This document shows positions 25,852 to 39,293 of a DNA stretch of 64,000 nucleotides, in pieces. Position 1 is the stretch's first letter. Each line of letters starts with the position of its first letter. A program made the translations under genes and the position numbers. Under the pieces are notes generated by a model, which did no database searches, was not told the DNA's origin, and was given only the letters and a program-made list of their open reading frames with translations. The stretch spans positions 1 through 64,000 of the forward strand of contig DAIMZI010000006.1 in NCBI GenBank assembly GCA_036734025.1. Direction: 5' to 3'. The stretch is from DAIMZI01 sp036734025 (GTDB taxonomy: Bacteria > Pseudomonadota > Alphaproteobacteria > Rhizobiales > Rhodomicrobiaceae).

Positions 25852-26276
25852 CACAGCCAATCCTGCAGGATCGGGATTAGCGGCACATCGGCGGGCGGCA
25901 TGGGATAATTGTGCAGCAGCTTGGCGCGCACCCAGGCGAGTGTCTGCCCCTCACGCGCTTCAACCTCGCCCTCCCAGTTGCGGCAGATGTAAAGCGGCAT
26001 CAGCAGGTGAAAGGTGCCATAACCATGGCTGGCGAAGGTCAGCGGCGCGAGGCAGCGCAGCGGCACATCAATGCCCAGCTCCTCGTGTAGCTCACGCACG
26101 AGGGCAGCCTCGGGCGTCTCGCCCGGCTCGATCTTGCCGCCGGGGAACTCCCACAAGCCGGCCATCGGCTTGCCCTGGGGGCGCTGGGCCAGCAGAATAC
26201 GGCCATCAACGTCGATCAGCGCGCAGGCCACGACCAGTTTCAGCGCTGGTGCGCCCGCAGGCCCGGCTTGCGTCAC
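25851..26276 (-). CDS. mutT: 8-oxo-dGTP diphosphatase MutT-like Nudix hydrolase
   Basis: About 141 aa. The Nudix box is complete: GGKIEPGETPEAALVRELHE followed by ELGI. LLAQRPQGKPMAGLWEFPGG upstream is typical of MutT proteins that clean the nucleotide pool of oxidised dGTP. I prefer GTG 26276, 22 bp after the argJ stop and preceded by GGGGATG; an ATG at 26330 inside argJ is possible but less likely. The order parvulin-argJ-mutT opposite secA is conserved in alphaproteobacteria. Confidence 0.9.
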   Translation of the reverse strand: MTQAGPAGAPALKLVVACALIDVDGRILLAQRPQGKPMAGLWEFPGGKIEPGETPEAALVRELHEELGIDVPLRCLAPLTFASHGYGTFHLLMPLYICRNWEGEVEAREGQTLAWVRAKLLHNYPMPPADVPLIPILQDWL

Positions 26277-26298
26277 GTTGGCATCCCCGTATCGGCGT

Positions 26299-27537
26299 TC
26301 AGCTTCTGTAATCGGAATTGATTGCAACATAGGTGGCGCTGAGATCCGTGGTCCACACCGTAGCAGTGCCGGGGCCGCCCGTCCCGACATCGACGCGCAG
26401 CAGAAGCTCGGCATGGCGCATGTAGGCCGCGCCGTCGGCCTCGCGGTAATCGGGGTGGACCATGCCGGCCTGAGCTACGGGCATATCACCGAACCAGATC
26501 GCCAACCGGTCGCGACAGGCGGCCTCGCCCGCCTTGCCGACCGCCATGACAATGCGCCCCCAATTCGGATCCTCGCCGGCGAGCGCGGTCTTGACCAGCG
26601 GCGAATTGGCGATCGAGAAGGCAATGCGCCGCGCCGCCCTGTTGTCCTCGGCACCCTCGACGCGGATGGTGACGAACTTGCTCAGGCCCTCGCCGTCCTT
26701 GACCACCTGCATGGCCAGATCGAACATGAGCGCATGCAGCGCCAGCGAAAATGCCGCAAGTTCGGGGTCATCGATCTGCTCGATGCGCGCCGCGCCGCGC
26801 CGCAGGGCCGCGCCGGTTGCAAACATCAGCAGCGTATCGCTGGTCGAGGTATCGCCGTCAACCGTGATCGCGTTGAATGTGCTGTCGGCATGCTGGCGGC
26901 ACAGGGCGTTCAGCACGGGCGCGGCGATCGGCGCGTCGGTGGCGAGGAAACACAGCATGGTGCCCATATCCGGCGCGATCATGCCCGACCCCTTGGCGAT
27001 GCCGTTGATGGTGACCTCGGCGCTGCCGATGATGGCGCGCCGGGTGGCGAGCTTGGGGTAGGTGTCGGTGGTCATGATGGCCTGGGCGGCCTCCAGCCAG
27101 CCATCGCTGCGCGTCTGCGCGGCCAGCCCCGTCAGGGACTGGGCGAACCTTTCCACCTCGAGCGGCTCACCGATCACGCCGGTCGAAGCGATCAAAACCT
27201 CGTCCGTGGCGCAGTCGGCGGCGCGGGCGGCGATGTCGGCGGTGCGGGTGACGGTATCGACGCCGCGCATGCCGGTGAAGGCGTTGGCGTTGCCGGAATT
27301 GACGACGAGGGCGCGGGCGCGGCCCGTGATCAGCCGTTCCCGGCACCAGTCGACGGGCGCGGACGCAGTCTTCGAGCGCGTCAGCACACCGCCAACCGTC
27401 GTGCCTTCGTCAAACAGCATCAGGAGCAGGTCGCGCCGCCCGCGATATCTGATCCCGGCTTCAGCGCTGGCCATGCGCACGCCGTCAATCCCGGCGAGTG
27501 CCGGCGGATCAGGGGGAGCGAACGGCGAGACCTTCAA
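26299..27537 (-). CDS. argJ: Bifunctional glutamate N-acetyltransferase/N-acetylglutamate synthase ArgJ
   Basis: 412 aa. Transfers acetyl from N-acetylornithine to glutamate in the arginine acetyl cycle. The protein self-cleaves before a Thr nucleophile; here the site reads KGSGMIAPDMGTMLCF with Thr193. The residue before it is Gly192, where Ala is usual. ALVVNSGNANAFTG and EAAQAIMTTDTYPK are clear family motifs, and the C-terminus reads ATYVAINSDYRS. It lies 5 bp downstream of the parvulin gene. Confidence 0.96.
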   Translation of the reverse strand: MKVSPFAPPDPPALAGIDGVRMASAEAGIRYRGRRDLLLMLFDEGTTVGGVLTRSKTASAPVDWCRERLITGRARALVVNSGNANAFTGMRGVDTVTRTADIAARAADCATDEVLIASTGVIGEPLEVERFAQSLTGLAAQTRSDGWLEAAQAIMTTDTYPKLATRRAIIGSAEVTINGIAKGSGMIAPDMGTMLCFLATDAPIAAPVLNALCRQHADSTFNAITVDGDTSTSDTLLMFATGAALRRGAARIEQIDDPELAAFSLALHALMFDLAMQVVKDGEGLSKFVTIRVEGAEDNRAARRIAFSIANSPLVKTALAGEDPNWGRIVMAVGKAGEAACRDRLAIWFGDMPVAQAGMVHPDYREADGAAYMRHAELLLRVDVGTGGPGTATVWTTDLSATYVAINSDYRS

Positions 27538-27542
27538 CGGCC

Positions 27543-28466
27543 TTAGTCCGTGGTCGCCGGCGCTGCCGGTTCGGGCGCAACCTCGGGGCTGGATTGCTCG
27601 GGGCTGGCCGTGGGCGCTGCAGGCGACGGAATCTTCAGCGACTCATCCAGAATCTCGATGTTGGCCGCATCGCGCAACTCGCTCATGCGCTCTTGCAACA
27701 TCTGGCGGACCATCGAGGCCTTGACCTGATCCTTAACCTGATCGAAGGCCGGTGGCTCGCGGTCGCGGCGATCCTCAAGCTTTATGACATGCCAGCCGAA
27801 CTGGGTCTGAACCGGCTTGGAAATGGCGCCAACCTCAAGTTCGAAAGCCGCAGTGGCAAACGGCTCGACCATCTGTCCGCGAACGAAATAGCCAAGATCA
27901 CCGCCATTCGGGCCGCTCGGGCCGGTCGATTCGGTCTTGGCAAGTTCGGCGAAATCAGTTCCGCCTTCCAGTTTTTCGATCACTTCGGCGGCTTTCTCCT
28001 CGGTCTCGACGAGAATGTGGCGCGCGCGCACTTCGACTTCGGCATCCAGCTTGCCGATCTGCTCGTCATAGACCACCTTGGCGCTCTCATCGGTGATATT
28101 GTCGCGGATCGCCCGTTCGAAGAAGACATCTCGCAGCGCGCGCAGTTCGTAATATCTGATCAGATCGCGATATTGCTCGCTGTCGTCATACCCGGCATCA
28201 CGCGCTGCCTGGGCGAGCAGTTGCAACTCGACGACATATTGCAGCACAAGCTGGCGCCTGGCGGCTTCAGGCAACTGGGCGAGATCCTGTCCCAACTCGT
28301 CCTCCGCCAGCGCCAGCTGCGATGAGGAGATTTCGACGCCGTTCACACGCGCCTTGGGATCGGTGGAAGCTTCGGGAGCGGCGGTGTCCTGGGCGAAAGC
28401 GCCGCTGAAGCCGAGCACAACGCCCAATACTGCCACGCTGGCGATACGGCCAAGATGATCTAACAC
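27543..28466 (-). CDS. Periplasmic parvulin-type peptidyl-prolyl isomerase
   Basis: About 307 aa. A signal peptide (MLDHLGRIASVAVLGVVLG, then FSGAFAQD) precedes a SurA/PpiC-like N-terminal helical region. The parvulin domain lies at about 145-240 (VRARHILVETEEKAAEVIE, GGDLGYFVRGQMVEPF, TQFGWHVIKLED). The tail is Pro/Ala/Glu-rich. GTG 28466 has GAGG nine bases upstream and gives a clean signal peptide; a GTG 12 codons earlier is possible. Family role: folding of exported and outer-membrane proteins, which fits divergence from secA. Confidence 0.88.
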   Translation of the reverse strand: MLDHLGRIASVAVLGVVLGFSGAFAQDTAAPEASTDPKARVNGVEISSSQLALAEDELGQDLAQLPEAARRQLVLQYVVELQLLAQAARDAGYDDSEQYRDLIRYYELRALRDVFFERAIRDNITDESAKVVYDEQIGKLDAEVEVRARHILVETEEKAAEVIEKLEGGTDFAELAKTESTGPSGPNGGDLGYFVRGQMVEPFATAAFELEVGAISKPVQTQFGWHVIKLEDRRDREPPAFDQVKDQVKASMVRQMLQERMSELRDAANIEILDESLKIPSPAAPTASPEQSSPEVAPEPAAPATTD

Positions 28467-28903
28467 GGGAAAAACCTCAAACTGGTTGGTGATGTCCGGC
28501 ACGATCCGCGATGTCCGGGTGCACGAAATTCGGTTTGCGACAAAGACGGTTTCATGTTTGCCGCCATGCCGATGAACACGCCCCTTTTAGACCGGGCCCT
28601 TGCCTTTGCAAAGTTAAGAATGGGTCATGCGCTTCTTCAGCAGGCGGGCAGCGCGTCGTTGACATGATTTCGGGCGAAGCCTATCTGAATTAATGGTATC
28701 AGCAGGCGCACATCATGTGCTTGTGCCGCAAGACCCGGTGCAATTGTCAAACCGACGGTGCGCACGATATAAAGGCGGGTAATTCTCGGTAATCGAGGCG
28801 GGCTTTTGCCGGGCGGATCCTTGATCTCCGGGATGCGCCAGCCGGCGCGGCGTTCAGGGCTCTGGACTGTCGCAGCCGCTTCTTGAGAAAGGCAGACGGA
28901 AAA
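28467..28903. other. Parvulin/secA divergent intergenic region (437 bp)
   Basis: No gene is seen. Besides the secA promoter listed separately, a second weaker candidate is TTGACA (28659-28664) with TATCTG (28682-28687) at 17 bp spacing. Confidence 0.5.
28744..28773 (+). promoter_or_regulatory. Candidate sigma-70 promoter of secA
   Basis: TTGTCA (28744-28749), an 18-bp spacer and TATAAA (28768-28773). The predicted start near 28780 leaves a leader of about 125 nt. SecA leaders can hold translational control elements, but I see no SecM-like arrest peptide here. Confidence 0.55.
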
Positions 28904-31732
<2,829 letters not shown>

Positions 31733-31862
31733 GTTGGCGCGCTGCCGGGCCGAGCCTGTTCACGAGCGATAGCAGACGCGTCAGCCTGGCGCGTGCTGTG
31801 CGCTGGTGAGTGAAGCGCGGGCAAGGCGCGGGGTCAAACTCGGCTTGATTTGCAAGCGCCGA

Positions 31863-32285
31863 TCACCGGGCGCGATCGCCATTACCAGCATGCAGGCGCT
31901 CCAGTGCTTCTGATCCGGCATGAAAGAGCCGTTGAAGCGCCCGGGCGACACGCAGTTCATCGGCAACCTCGGCTGCGAACGTGCCGACCCAGATCACCAT
32001 GCAGCCGCCATCCGGTTCAGGTCTCACATGCACATGCACCTCGCAGCGCGCGTCGGCCTCACCGCCTGCAAGACACAGGCGCCTTTCGTGCGCACATGTA
32101 TCGGCGGGCCGCTCGATGAAAGTGGCGGGCAGCCCGCGCAGATGAAGCCGGGGCGCACAATCCGGCCCGTGATCCTTGATAACGATCAGCGGATGCCAGG
32201 CCGCAAGCGCCAACGCGGTGCTGATGGCGGGCCAGATTTCAGACGCGGGCGCGCCGATGCGAGCGGTCATCACGACCTTGGGCAT
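31863..32285 (-). CDS. SRPBCC-family protein (polyketide cyclase/START-like)
   Basis: About 140 aa. The opening VVMTARIGAPASEIWPAIST and the Trp/His-Pro segment ALAAWHPLIV are typical of the SRPBCC ligand-binding fold. The rest alternates strands (CEVHVHVRPEPDGGCMVIWV) and ends in a long helix. ATG 32285 follows GGGAGGCGATA; the GTG five codons upstream would place that site within the gene. Ligand unknown. It stands alone between secA (convergent) and the TRAP operon. Confidence 0.75.
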   Translation of the reverse strand: MPKVVMTARIGAPASEIWPAISTALALAAWHPLIVIKDHGPDCAPRLHLRGLPATFIERPADTCAHERRLCLAGGEADARCEVHVHVRPEPDGGCMVIWVGTFAAEVADELRVARALQRLFHAGSEALERLHAGNGDRAR

Positions 32286-32436
32286 TATCGCCTCCCACAC
32301 ATGCGCGACGCGCGCTGCAGCCTGCCATCATTGCCTTGAGCCCCGGCCTGCGATCGCCCGTGTCACGCTCTTGCCGCCCATGCAGCAAACCGCTGCTGCG
32401 CGCAAAAAGCTCCACCACATTTGTTCGCGACGCGCA

Positions 32437-33807
32437 CTAGGTGCCGCCATAGACCGCCCGCGGCAGCCACGTCACCATTTCGGGAAACTCGAACACGATG
32501 GCCAGCCCCAGCAATTGCAGAATGATGAAGGGGATCACACCGACATAGATATCCCGGATGCTGATCCCGGGCGGCGCCACGCCCTTCAGATAGAACAGGG
32601 CGAACCCGACCGGCGGTGTCAGAAACGATGTCTGCAGGCAGACCGCGAACAGCACGGTGAACCAGACCAGGTCAAAACCGAGGCTGGCGACGACGGGGCC
32701 GACCAGCGGCAGGACGATCAGCGTGATCTCGATCCAGTCGAGGAAGAATCCGAGAATGAAGGTGATAAAGAGAATGAAGATGACGATCCCGCTGGGGCCG
32801 AACGGCAGCCCCTTGAGCGTGGCGTCGATCAACTCATCGCCGCCGAGCCCGCGCAAGACCAGCGAGAAGGCCGTCGCGCCGATGAATATGGCGAAGATGA
32901 ACGCGGTCGTCTTCATGGTCTGCTCGCAGACATCGCGCAGCACGGCAAGACTCAGCCTGCCGTTGAACAGCGCCAGCAACATTGCCCCGAAGGCGCCTAC
33001 CCCTGATGCTTCGGTCGGCGTGGCGATGCCCATGAAGATCGAGCCAAGCACGGCGAGAATGAGCAGCGCAGGAGGCAGCACCGCCAGCAGCACGCCGAAC
33101 ACGGCGCGCAGATCAAGCGGCTCTACATTCTTGGGAGCGGGGGCGGCATCGGGATCGATCAGGGCGAGGATGAGGATGTAGCCAACATAGATCAGCCCGA
33201 GCATCACTCCGGGAATGAGCGCGCCCAAAAACAGATCGCCTACCGATAGCGCCAGACGGTCGGCCATGAGCACCAGCATGATGCTCGGCGGAATGAGAAT
33301 GCCGAGGGTGCCGACTGCGCATACCGTGCCGGCGGCGAAGGACGGCCGGTAGTTGCTGGCCATCATCACCGGCAGCCCGAGCAGCGCGAGCAGCACCACC
33401 GACGCGCCGATGATACCGGTCGAGGCCGCCAGCAGAATGCCGATCAGCGCCACGGTAACGGCCAGCCCGCCACGGATACGCCCGAACAGCTTGACGAAAT
33501 TCTCCATCAGCGAATTTGCGATGCCCGAGCGATCGAGCATCAGCCCCATGAAGATGAACATCGGCAAGGCGACCAGCACCCAGTTCTTCATCACGTCCCA
33601 GATGCGGTCCACGACAGCCGAACTATAGGCCCAGTCGATGGTATAGAAACTGTCGGCCATCAGATCGGTGTAGGTGCTGAGAGCCCAGCCGATGACGGTG
33701 AACGCCACCGCGACCCCGCCAAGCACCCAGGCAACCGGAAAGCCGGTGAACAGCAGCGCAATGAAGCTGATGAACATGGCGGCGCAGAGAATTTCATTGG
33801 TTTCCAT
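32437..33807 (-). CDS. TRAP transporter large permease (DctM family)
   Basis: 456 aa with about 12 transmembrane helices. The large subunit forms the sodium-coupled transport path of tripartite ATP-independent periplasmic transporters. Clear DctM segments include FPVAWVLGGVAVAF, STGIIGASVVLLALLGLPVM, GTLGILIPPSIMLVL, GIATPTEASGVGAFGA and LQTSFLTPPVGFALFYLKG. It starts 6 bp after the small-permease stop and ends the operon. The substrate follows from the binding protein upstream (TakP-like). Confidence 0.96.
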   Translation of the reverse strand: METNEILCAAMFISFIALLFTGFPVAWVLGGVAVAFTVIGWALSTYTDLMADSFYTIDWAYSSAVVDRIWDVMKNWVLVALPMFIFMGLMLDRSGIANSLMENFVKLFGRIRGGLAVTVALIGILLAASTGIIGASVVLLALLGLPVMMASNYRPSFAAGTVCAVGTLGILIPPSIMLVLMADRLALSVGDLFLGALIPGVMLGLIYVGYILILALIDPDAAPAPKNVEPLDLRAVFGVLLAVLPPALLILAVLGSIFMGIATPTEASGVGAFGAMLLALFNGRLSLAVLRDVCEQTMKTTAFIFAIFIGATAFSLVLRGLGGDELIDATLKGLPFGPSGIVIFILFITFILGFFLDWIEITLIVLPLVGPVVASLGFDLVWFTVLFAVCLQTSFLTPPVGFALFYLKGVAPPGISIRDIYVGVIPFIILQLLGLAIVFEFPEMVTWLPRAVYGGT

Positions 33808-33813
33808 GACCGC

Positions 33814-34410
33814 TTATCCCTGTGTCGAAGACTGGTTCGGCGCATCGCCGATCCGTGCTGGAAAACCAAACAGCAGCGCGCTTGCGCGCGACAGCCGTGA
33901 CAGGGCCGCAATGAGCAGCAATGCCATGCCGAGCGCCAGCATCGACTTGATCACCCATCGGTACGCCAGGCCGCCGGGCGCATCGGACACCTCGCCTACC
34001 GAATAGGAATAAGCGGCGAAAGGAATGCCGTAGCGGATCAGCAGGATGCAGAACGGGATGAGAAACACGCTGAGCCCGATCAGTTCGATCCAGGCCTTGG
34101 TGCGCGGCCCGAAACGCTCATGCAGCACATCGACGCGCACATGCCCGTCGGACTGGAGCGCATAGGACAAGCCGATAAGAAACCCGATGGAATAAAGATG
34201 CCACTGGATCTCCTCGAATTCGATCCGCCCCTCGCCAAAGACATAACGCATTGTCACGTTCAGCACGATGACGCCGAGCAGCAGCAGCCACACCCAGGAG
34301 ACGATCCGTCCGAGCTTGATGATGATGGTGTCGACAATCCTGCTGAAACGGGTATGGGGGAAGGGATCGGGCGGGCGGGCGATAATTCCGGGCGGTGTCT
34401 CGATCGACAT
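33814..34410 (-). CDS. TRAP transporter small permease (DctQ family)
   Basis: 198 aa with four transmembrane helices (VSWVWLLLLGVIVLNVTMRY, WHLYSIGFLIGLSYAL, WIELIGLSVFLIPFCILLI, SMLALGMALLLIAALS). The pattern EFEEIQWHLYSIGFLIG is the family's core motif. I chose ATG 34410; a GTG at 34491 with a strong GGGAGG site would add 27 residues and cannot be excluded. It sits between the binding-protein and large-permease genes. Confidence 0.92.
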   Translation of the reverse strand: MSIETPPGIIARPPDPFPHTRFSRIVDTIIIKLGRIVSWVWLLLLGVIVLNVTMRYVFGEGRIEFEEIQWHLYSIGFLIGLSYALQSDGHVRVDVLHERFGPRTKAWIELIGLSVFLIPFCILLIRYGIPFAAYSYSVGEVSDAPGGLAYRWVIKSMLALGMALLLIAALSRLSRASALLFGFPARIGDAPNQSSTQG

Positions 34411-34567
34411 GGGTTCTGGCCTCACGGGCTCGGGCGGCTGGATGCGCAGCGATTTTTCAGACCGCCCTGGCAAGGGCGATGTTGATGGCACGGCCACCTC
34501 CCTCGATAGGGATGTTGGCGGCCGTGCCCAGCTTCACGATCTCGGCTTGAAGATCAGGCCAAGCGGC

Positions 34568-35653
34568 TCAGAAGTCAGCCGGCATGTAAGCCAGGGTTTT
34601 CCAGTTGCGGTATATCTGGGCGAACATTTCCTGGCTTTCATAGACCCGCTTGAAGTCTTCGTTGGCTGCGGCTTCTTCTTCCATGACTTCGGCTGTCACG
34701 CGCTGAAGATCACGCAACATCTCGTCGGAGATGCGCTTGGCGCTGACGCCCTTGTCGGGGAAGCCCGCGATGATGGCGCCCTGGATGGCTTCACCCTTGG
34801 CGAGGTTGCGTAAGGTGGTGGCCGTGCAGGCCGTGTCGATCAGCGCGCGGGTCTGGTCCTGGAGGCCATCCCACACTTCCTTGTTCACGATCAGATGAAA
34901 GGCGGTGTAAGTCTGGTGCCAGCCGGGGAAATAGTTGATCTTGACGACCTTGTCGAAACCGAGCGCCTGATCGATGGCCGGCATGGAAAATTCGGTCGCG
35001 TCGATCGCGCCTTTTTCCAGCGCCTGGAACAACTCGCCAGCGGGCAGCAGGGTCACGGATGCGCCGAGCTTTTGCAAAACCTTGCCGCCCAGTCCGGCGA
35101 AACGGATCTTCAGACCTTCAAAATCCTGCACGCTGTTGATTTCCGAACGGAACCAGCCTGCGGTTTCCGGGCCAATCAGACCGCACAGGACAGGGTGCAC
35201 GCCTTCCTTGCCATAGATATCTTCGGCAAGTGCCTTGCCTTCGCCTTCATACCACCACGCGGCGAATTCCCACGGCACCATACCGAACGGGCGGGCTGCA
35301 AAGAGCGCAGAGGATGGGATCTTGCCCTGATCATAGCCAAGCCACGTGTAGCCGGCATCGACCTTGCGGTCCTTGACGGCGTCGGTGATGCTGAGCGCGG
35401 GAACCAGAGCGCCCGGCTCGAAGATGCGGATCTGCACGACGCCGCCCGATGTGGCGTTGAGCATGTCGGTCAGGACCGGCGCATTGTCGCCCAGACCCGG
35501 CAGGTTGGTGCCGAATGCGGTCGGCACGCGCCAGCGGATCGTATCGAACGCCTGGGCGCCTGGCACCGCGGCAATCACGGCCGCCCCGAGCACGGCTGCA
35601 CCGGCGGCCATGCTGATCACGTTGCGCGCCAGTTTCGTCTTCCCTATCGGCAT
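34568..35653 (-). CDS. TRAP transporter substrate-binding protein, TakP-like
   Basis: 361 aa with a signal peptide (about 1-35, AAGAAVLGAAVIAAVPGAQA). It shows the DctP fold with the binding Arg in LKIRFAGLGGKVLQKLG and WWYEGEGKALAEDIYGKEG. GWFRSEINSVQDFEG is close to the TakP subgroup that binds 2-oxo acids and related monocarboxylates; that substrate is inferred. ATG 35653 follows GAGGAGG. It is the first gene of the TRAP operon, preceded by a sigma-54 promoter at 35975-35989. Confidence 0.92.
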   Translation of the reverse strand: MPIGKTKLARNVISMAAGAAVLGAAVIAAVPGAQAFDTIRWRVPTAFGTNLPGLGDNAPVLTDMLNATSGGVVQIRIFEPGALVPALSITDAVKDRKVDAGYTWLGYDQGKIPSSALFAARPFGMVPWEFAAWWYEGEGKALAEDIYGKEGVHPVLCGLIGPETAGWFRSEINSVQDFEGLKIRFAGLGGKVLQKLGASVTLLPAGELFQALEKGAIDATEFSMPAIDQALGFDKVVKINYFPGWHQTYTAFHLIVNKEVWDGLQDQTRALIDTACTATTLRNLAKGEAIQGAIIAGFPDKGVSAKRISDEMLRDLQRVTAEVMEEEAAANEDFKRVYESQEMFAQIYRNWKTLAYMPADF

Positions 35654-35871
35654 GAGTATCCTCCTCGTTGACGTTTTTAGGTTTCTCGGCTGAGTCTTTT
35701 TATGCCCGGCGCGAAATTCATCACGAGCCCCGAACCGGGCAGATCGCGTATTTGTCGAGGCCGGAAATGGCGCCGTGGCATCAGCGCCGACATGAGCGTG
35801 AGGTGTCCCCGCCGCGAACGCGCAGCAAGACCTTGCACCTTTCCAGGTGAGTGCTCATGACCTTCCTCCCC

Positions 35872-35916
35872 GACGTCTTTATCGTGCCTGACGTCTTTAT
35901 TTTCGGCGTTCTTTAT
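35872..35916. repeat. Direct repeats in the TRAP operon leader
   Basis: GACGTCTTTAT occurs at 35872-35882 and 35890-35900, 18 bp apart. A degenerate third copy, GGCGTTCTTTAT, lies at 35905-35916. They are downstream of the sigma-54 start point, so they could bind a regulator or affect the 5' leader RNA. Confidence 0.5.
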
Positions 35917-35974
35917 CAGCGGGGTTGTGAGTGAGCCCGCCTGCGCCCTTGATAGCCGTAATAAACACCCTTTT

Positions 35975-35989
35975 ACAATTTCCGTGCCA
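35975..35989 (-). promoter_or_regulatory. Sigma-54 (-24/-12) promoter of the TRAP operon
   Basis: The minus strand reads TGGCACG-GAAA-TTGT (35989 to 35975), matching the RpoN consensus TGGCACG-N4-TTGC at 10 of 11 fixed positions. The start point would be near 35964, about 310 nt before the binding-protein gene. The upstream neighbour gene encodes a sigma-54 activator, which supports it strongly. Confidence 0.75.
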
Positions 35990-36148
35990 TTTTGGTGTGC
36001 TGAGCTAACCCTTTGAAATTCAATACTTCAATTATCGCAAGCTCGGCAGTGCCCATCGCCACTGTAGGTTTTCACGACACTCCCGCGGCAACAGACACAC
36101 GCTGTTTTGCGCCTGGTGTCGAACTGTGTGGAATTCAGACAGTCGCGT

Positions 36149-37684
<1,536 letters not shown>

Positions 37685-38003
37685 CCGCTCGTGCCTCCTC
37701 TCGCCGCCATTTGCAAGCCTTGACCAACATGGAAGCATATTGGCTTCGTAATGTCGATGACGAACAGATTTCGCGAAGGTATTGCAAATCTATATTGCGG
37801 CGCAGCAAATCTTGCGCAAGAATTTGGGTGCAGCGCAATGGACTGTCGGATCTGGCGGCTCTGGCGCACGCCGGCGTGCCCGCCACAGACCGGTGGCATC
37901 GCGACCGCTTGCGCGCTACGGCTGCCTCGTCTAAAGCATTAACGAGATTCGGGACTTAAACCCGCGCACGACTTTTTTCTCCTCATAGATACTGCGAGCC
38001 CAA
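37685..38003. other. Divergent region, sigma-54 activator gene / murA (319 bp)
   Basis: No gene. Near 37784-37830 lies a cluster of TTGC/GCAA words: the direct repeat GCAAATCT (37784-37791, 37805-37812) and the perfect 10-bp palindrome CTTGCGCAAG (37811-37820), extended by CAAAT and ATTTG arms. This looks like an operator for the activator gene or murA. Confidence 0.45.
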
Positions 38004-39293
38004 ATGGACAGAATTCGCGTTACCGGGGGGCAGCCCCTCAAAGGCACCATTCCCATCAGCGGCGCCAAGAACGCTACGCTGCCACTGATGATCGCAAGCC
38101 TGCTGACATCTGACACGCTGACGCTGAAGAACGTGCCGAACCTGGCCGATGTCTCCAATCTGGCGCGTATCCTGCGCAATCACGGCGTCGATTCCGCGCT
38201 GGATGGCAAACGCGCCAACGGCACCGCACATTTCGGCGACACCATGCACCTGACAGCGCGCGATATCGTCGATACCACCGCGCCATATGACATGGTGCGC
38301 CGCATGCGTGCGAGCTTCTGGGTGCTGGGACCGCTGCTGGCGCGGTGCGGCGAGGCGCGCGTGTCGCTGCCCGGCGGCTGCGCCATCGGCACACGCCCGG
38401 TGGACCTGCACCTGATGGGCCTGCGGGCGCTGGGCGCGACGATTGATCTGGACGGCGGTTATGTTGTCGCATCGGCGCCCAGCGGGCTGCGCGGCGCGCG
38501 GATCGCGTTTCCCAAAGTGTCGGTGGGCGCGACACACAATGTCCTGATGGCCGCCAGCCTCGCCACGGGCGAAACCGTCATCGAAAACGCCGCGCGCGAG
38601 CCTGAAGTGGGCGACGTCGCAGCCTGTCTGGTAAAGATGGGCGCTCAGATCGAGGGGATAGGTACATCGACCTTGCGCATTCAAGGTGTTGATCGCCTCG
38701 AGGGCGCGGTCCACACGGTGCTGCCCGACCGCATCGAAACGGGCACCTATGCCATGGCGGTAGCGGCAACGGGGGGTGAGGTTCATCTGGAAAATGCCCG
38801 CGCCGACCTGCTCGAAGCCGCGCTCGATGCGCTGCGAGGGGCCGGCGCCACCATAAGCATCACCAACACGGGCATCACGGTGGCGCGTAATGGCGCAGCC
38901 CTTGCGCCGGTGTCGCTGGAGACCCAGCCTTTCCCAGGATTCCCGACCGATCTCCAGGCCCAGTTCATGTCGCTGATGTGCGGCGCCGACGGCACGTCGC
39001 AGATCCGCGAGACCATCTTCGAAAATCGCTTCATGCATGTGCAGGAACTTGCCAGGCTCGGGGCGGATATCACGCTGGATGGCGACTGTGCGACGGTAAA
39101 CGGGGTCAAGCGGCTGCACGGAGCCGAGGTCATGGCCACCGATCTGCGCGCATCGGTGTCGCTGGTGATCGCCGGCCTGATGGCCGACGGTGACACGCAT
39201 ATCGGCCGCGTCTATCATCTGGATCGCGGCTTTGAGGAGCTGGAGCATAAGCTGGCGGCGTGTGGCGCCCATATCGAGAGGCTCTCGGCTTGA
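38004..39293 (+). CDS. murA: UDP-N-acetylglucosamine 1-carboxyvinyltransferase
   Basis: First committed step of peptidoglycan synthesis: adds enolpyruvate from PEP to UDP-GlcNAc. The 429 aa show the catalytic Cys126 in SLPGGCAIGTRPVDLHL (the fosfomycin-sensitive Cys form), the substrate motif GAKNATLPLM and PTDLQAQFMSLM. EVMATDLRASVSLVIAGL and the terminal HLDRGFEELEHKL are standard. It is followed by DUF2948 and hisD, a common alphaproteobacterial order. A hairpin TGCGGCA/TGCCGCA (39308-39331) follows the stop. Confidence 0.98.
   Translation: MDRIRVTGGQPLKGTIPISGAKNATLPLMIASLLTSDTLTLKNVPNLADVSNLARILRNHGVDSALDGKRANGTAHFGDTMHLTARDIVDTTAPYDMVRRMRASFWVLGPLLARCGEARVSLPGGCAIGTRPVDLHLMGLRALGATIDLDGGYVVASAPSGLRGARIAFPKVSVGATHNVLMAASLATGETVIENAAREPEVGDVAACLVKMGAQIEGIGTSTLRIQGVDRLEGAVHTVLPDRIETGTYAMAVAATGGEVHLENARADLLEAALDALRGAGATISITNTGITVARNGAALAPVSLETQPFPGFPTDLQAQFMSLMCGADGTSQIRETIFENRFMHVQELARLGADITLDGDCATVNGVKRLHGAEVMATDLRASVSLVIAGLMADGDTHIGRVYHLDRGFEELEHKLAACGAHIERLSA

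Larger units (their letters stand above)
35654..36148. other. Regulatory region between sigma-54 activator gene and TRAP operon (495 bp)
   Basis: No gene. The region holds the sigma-54 promoter and direct repeats listed separately. An inverted repeat TGCCCGG/CCGGGCA lies in the leader (35703-35709 and 35735-35741). The hexamers CGACAC (36075-36080) and GTGTCG (36116-36121) upstream of the promoter could be activator sites. Confidence 0.6.

Noticed and set aside
26071..27546. 491-codon plus-strand frame
   Set aside because: Antisense to argJ and mutT, both with full catalytic motifs.
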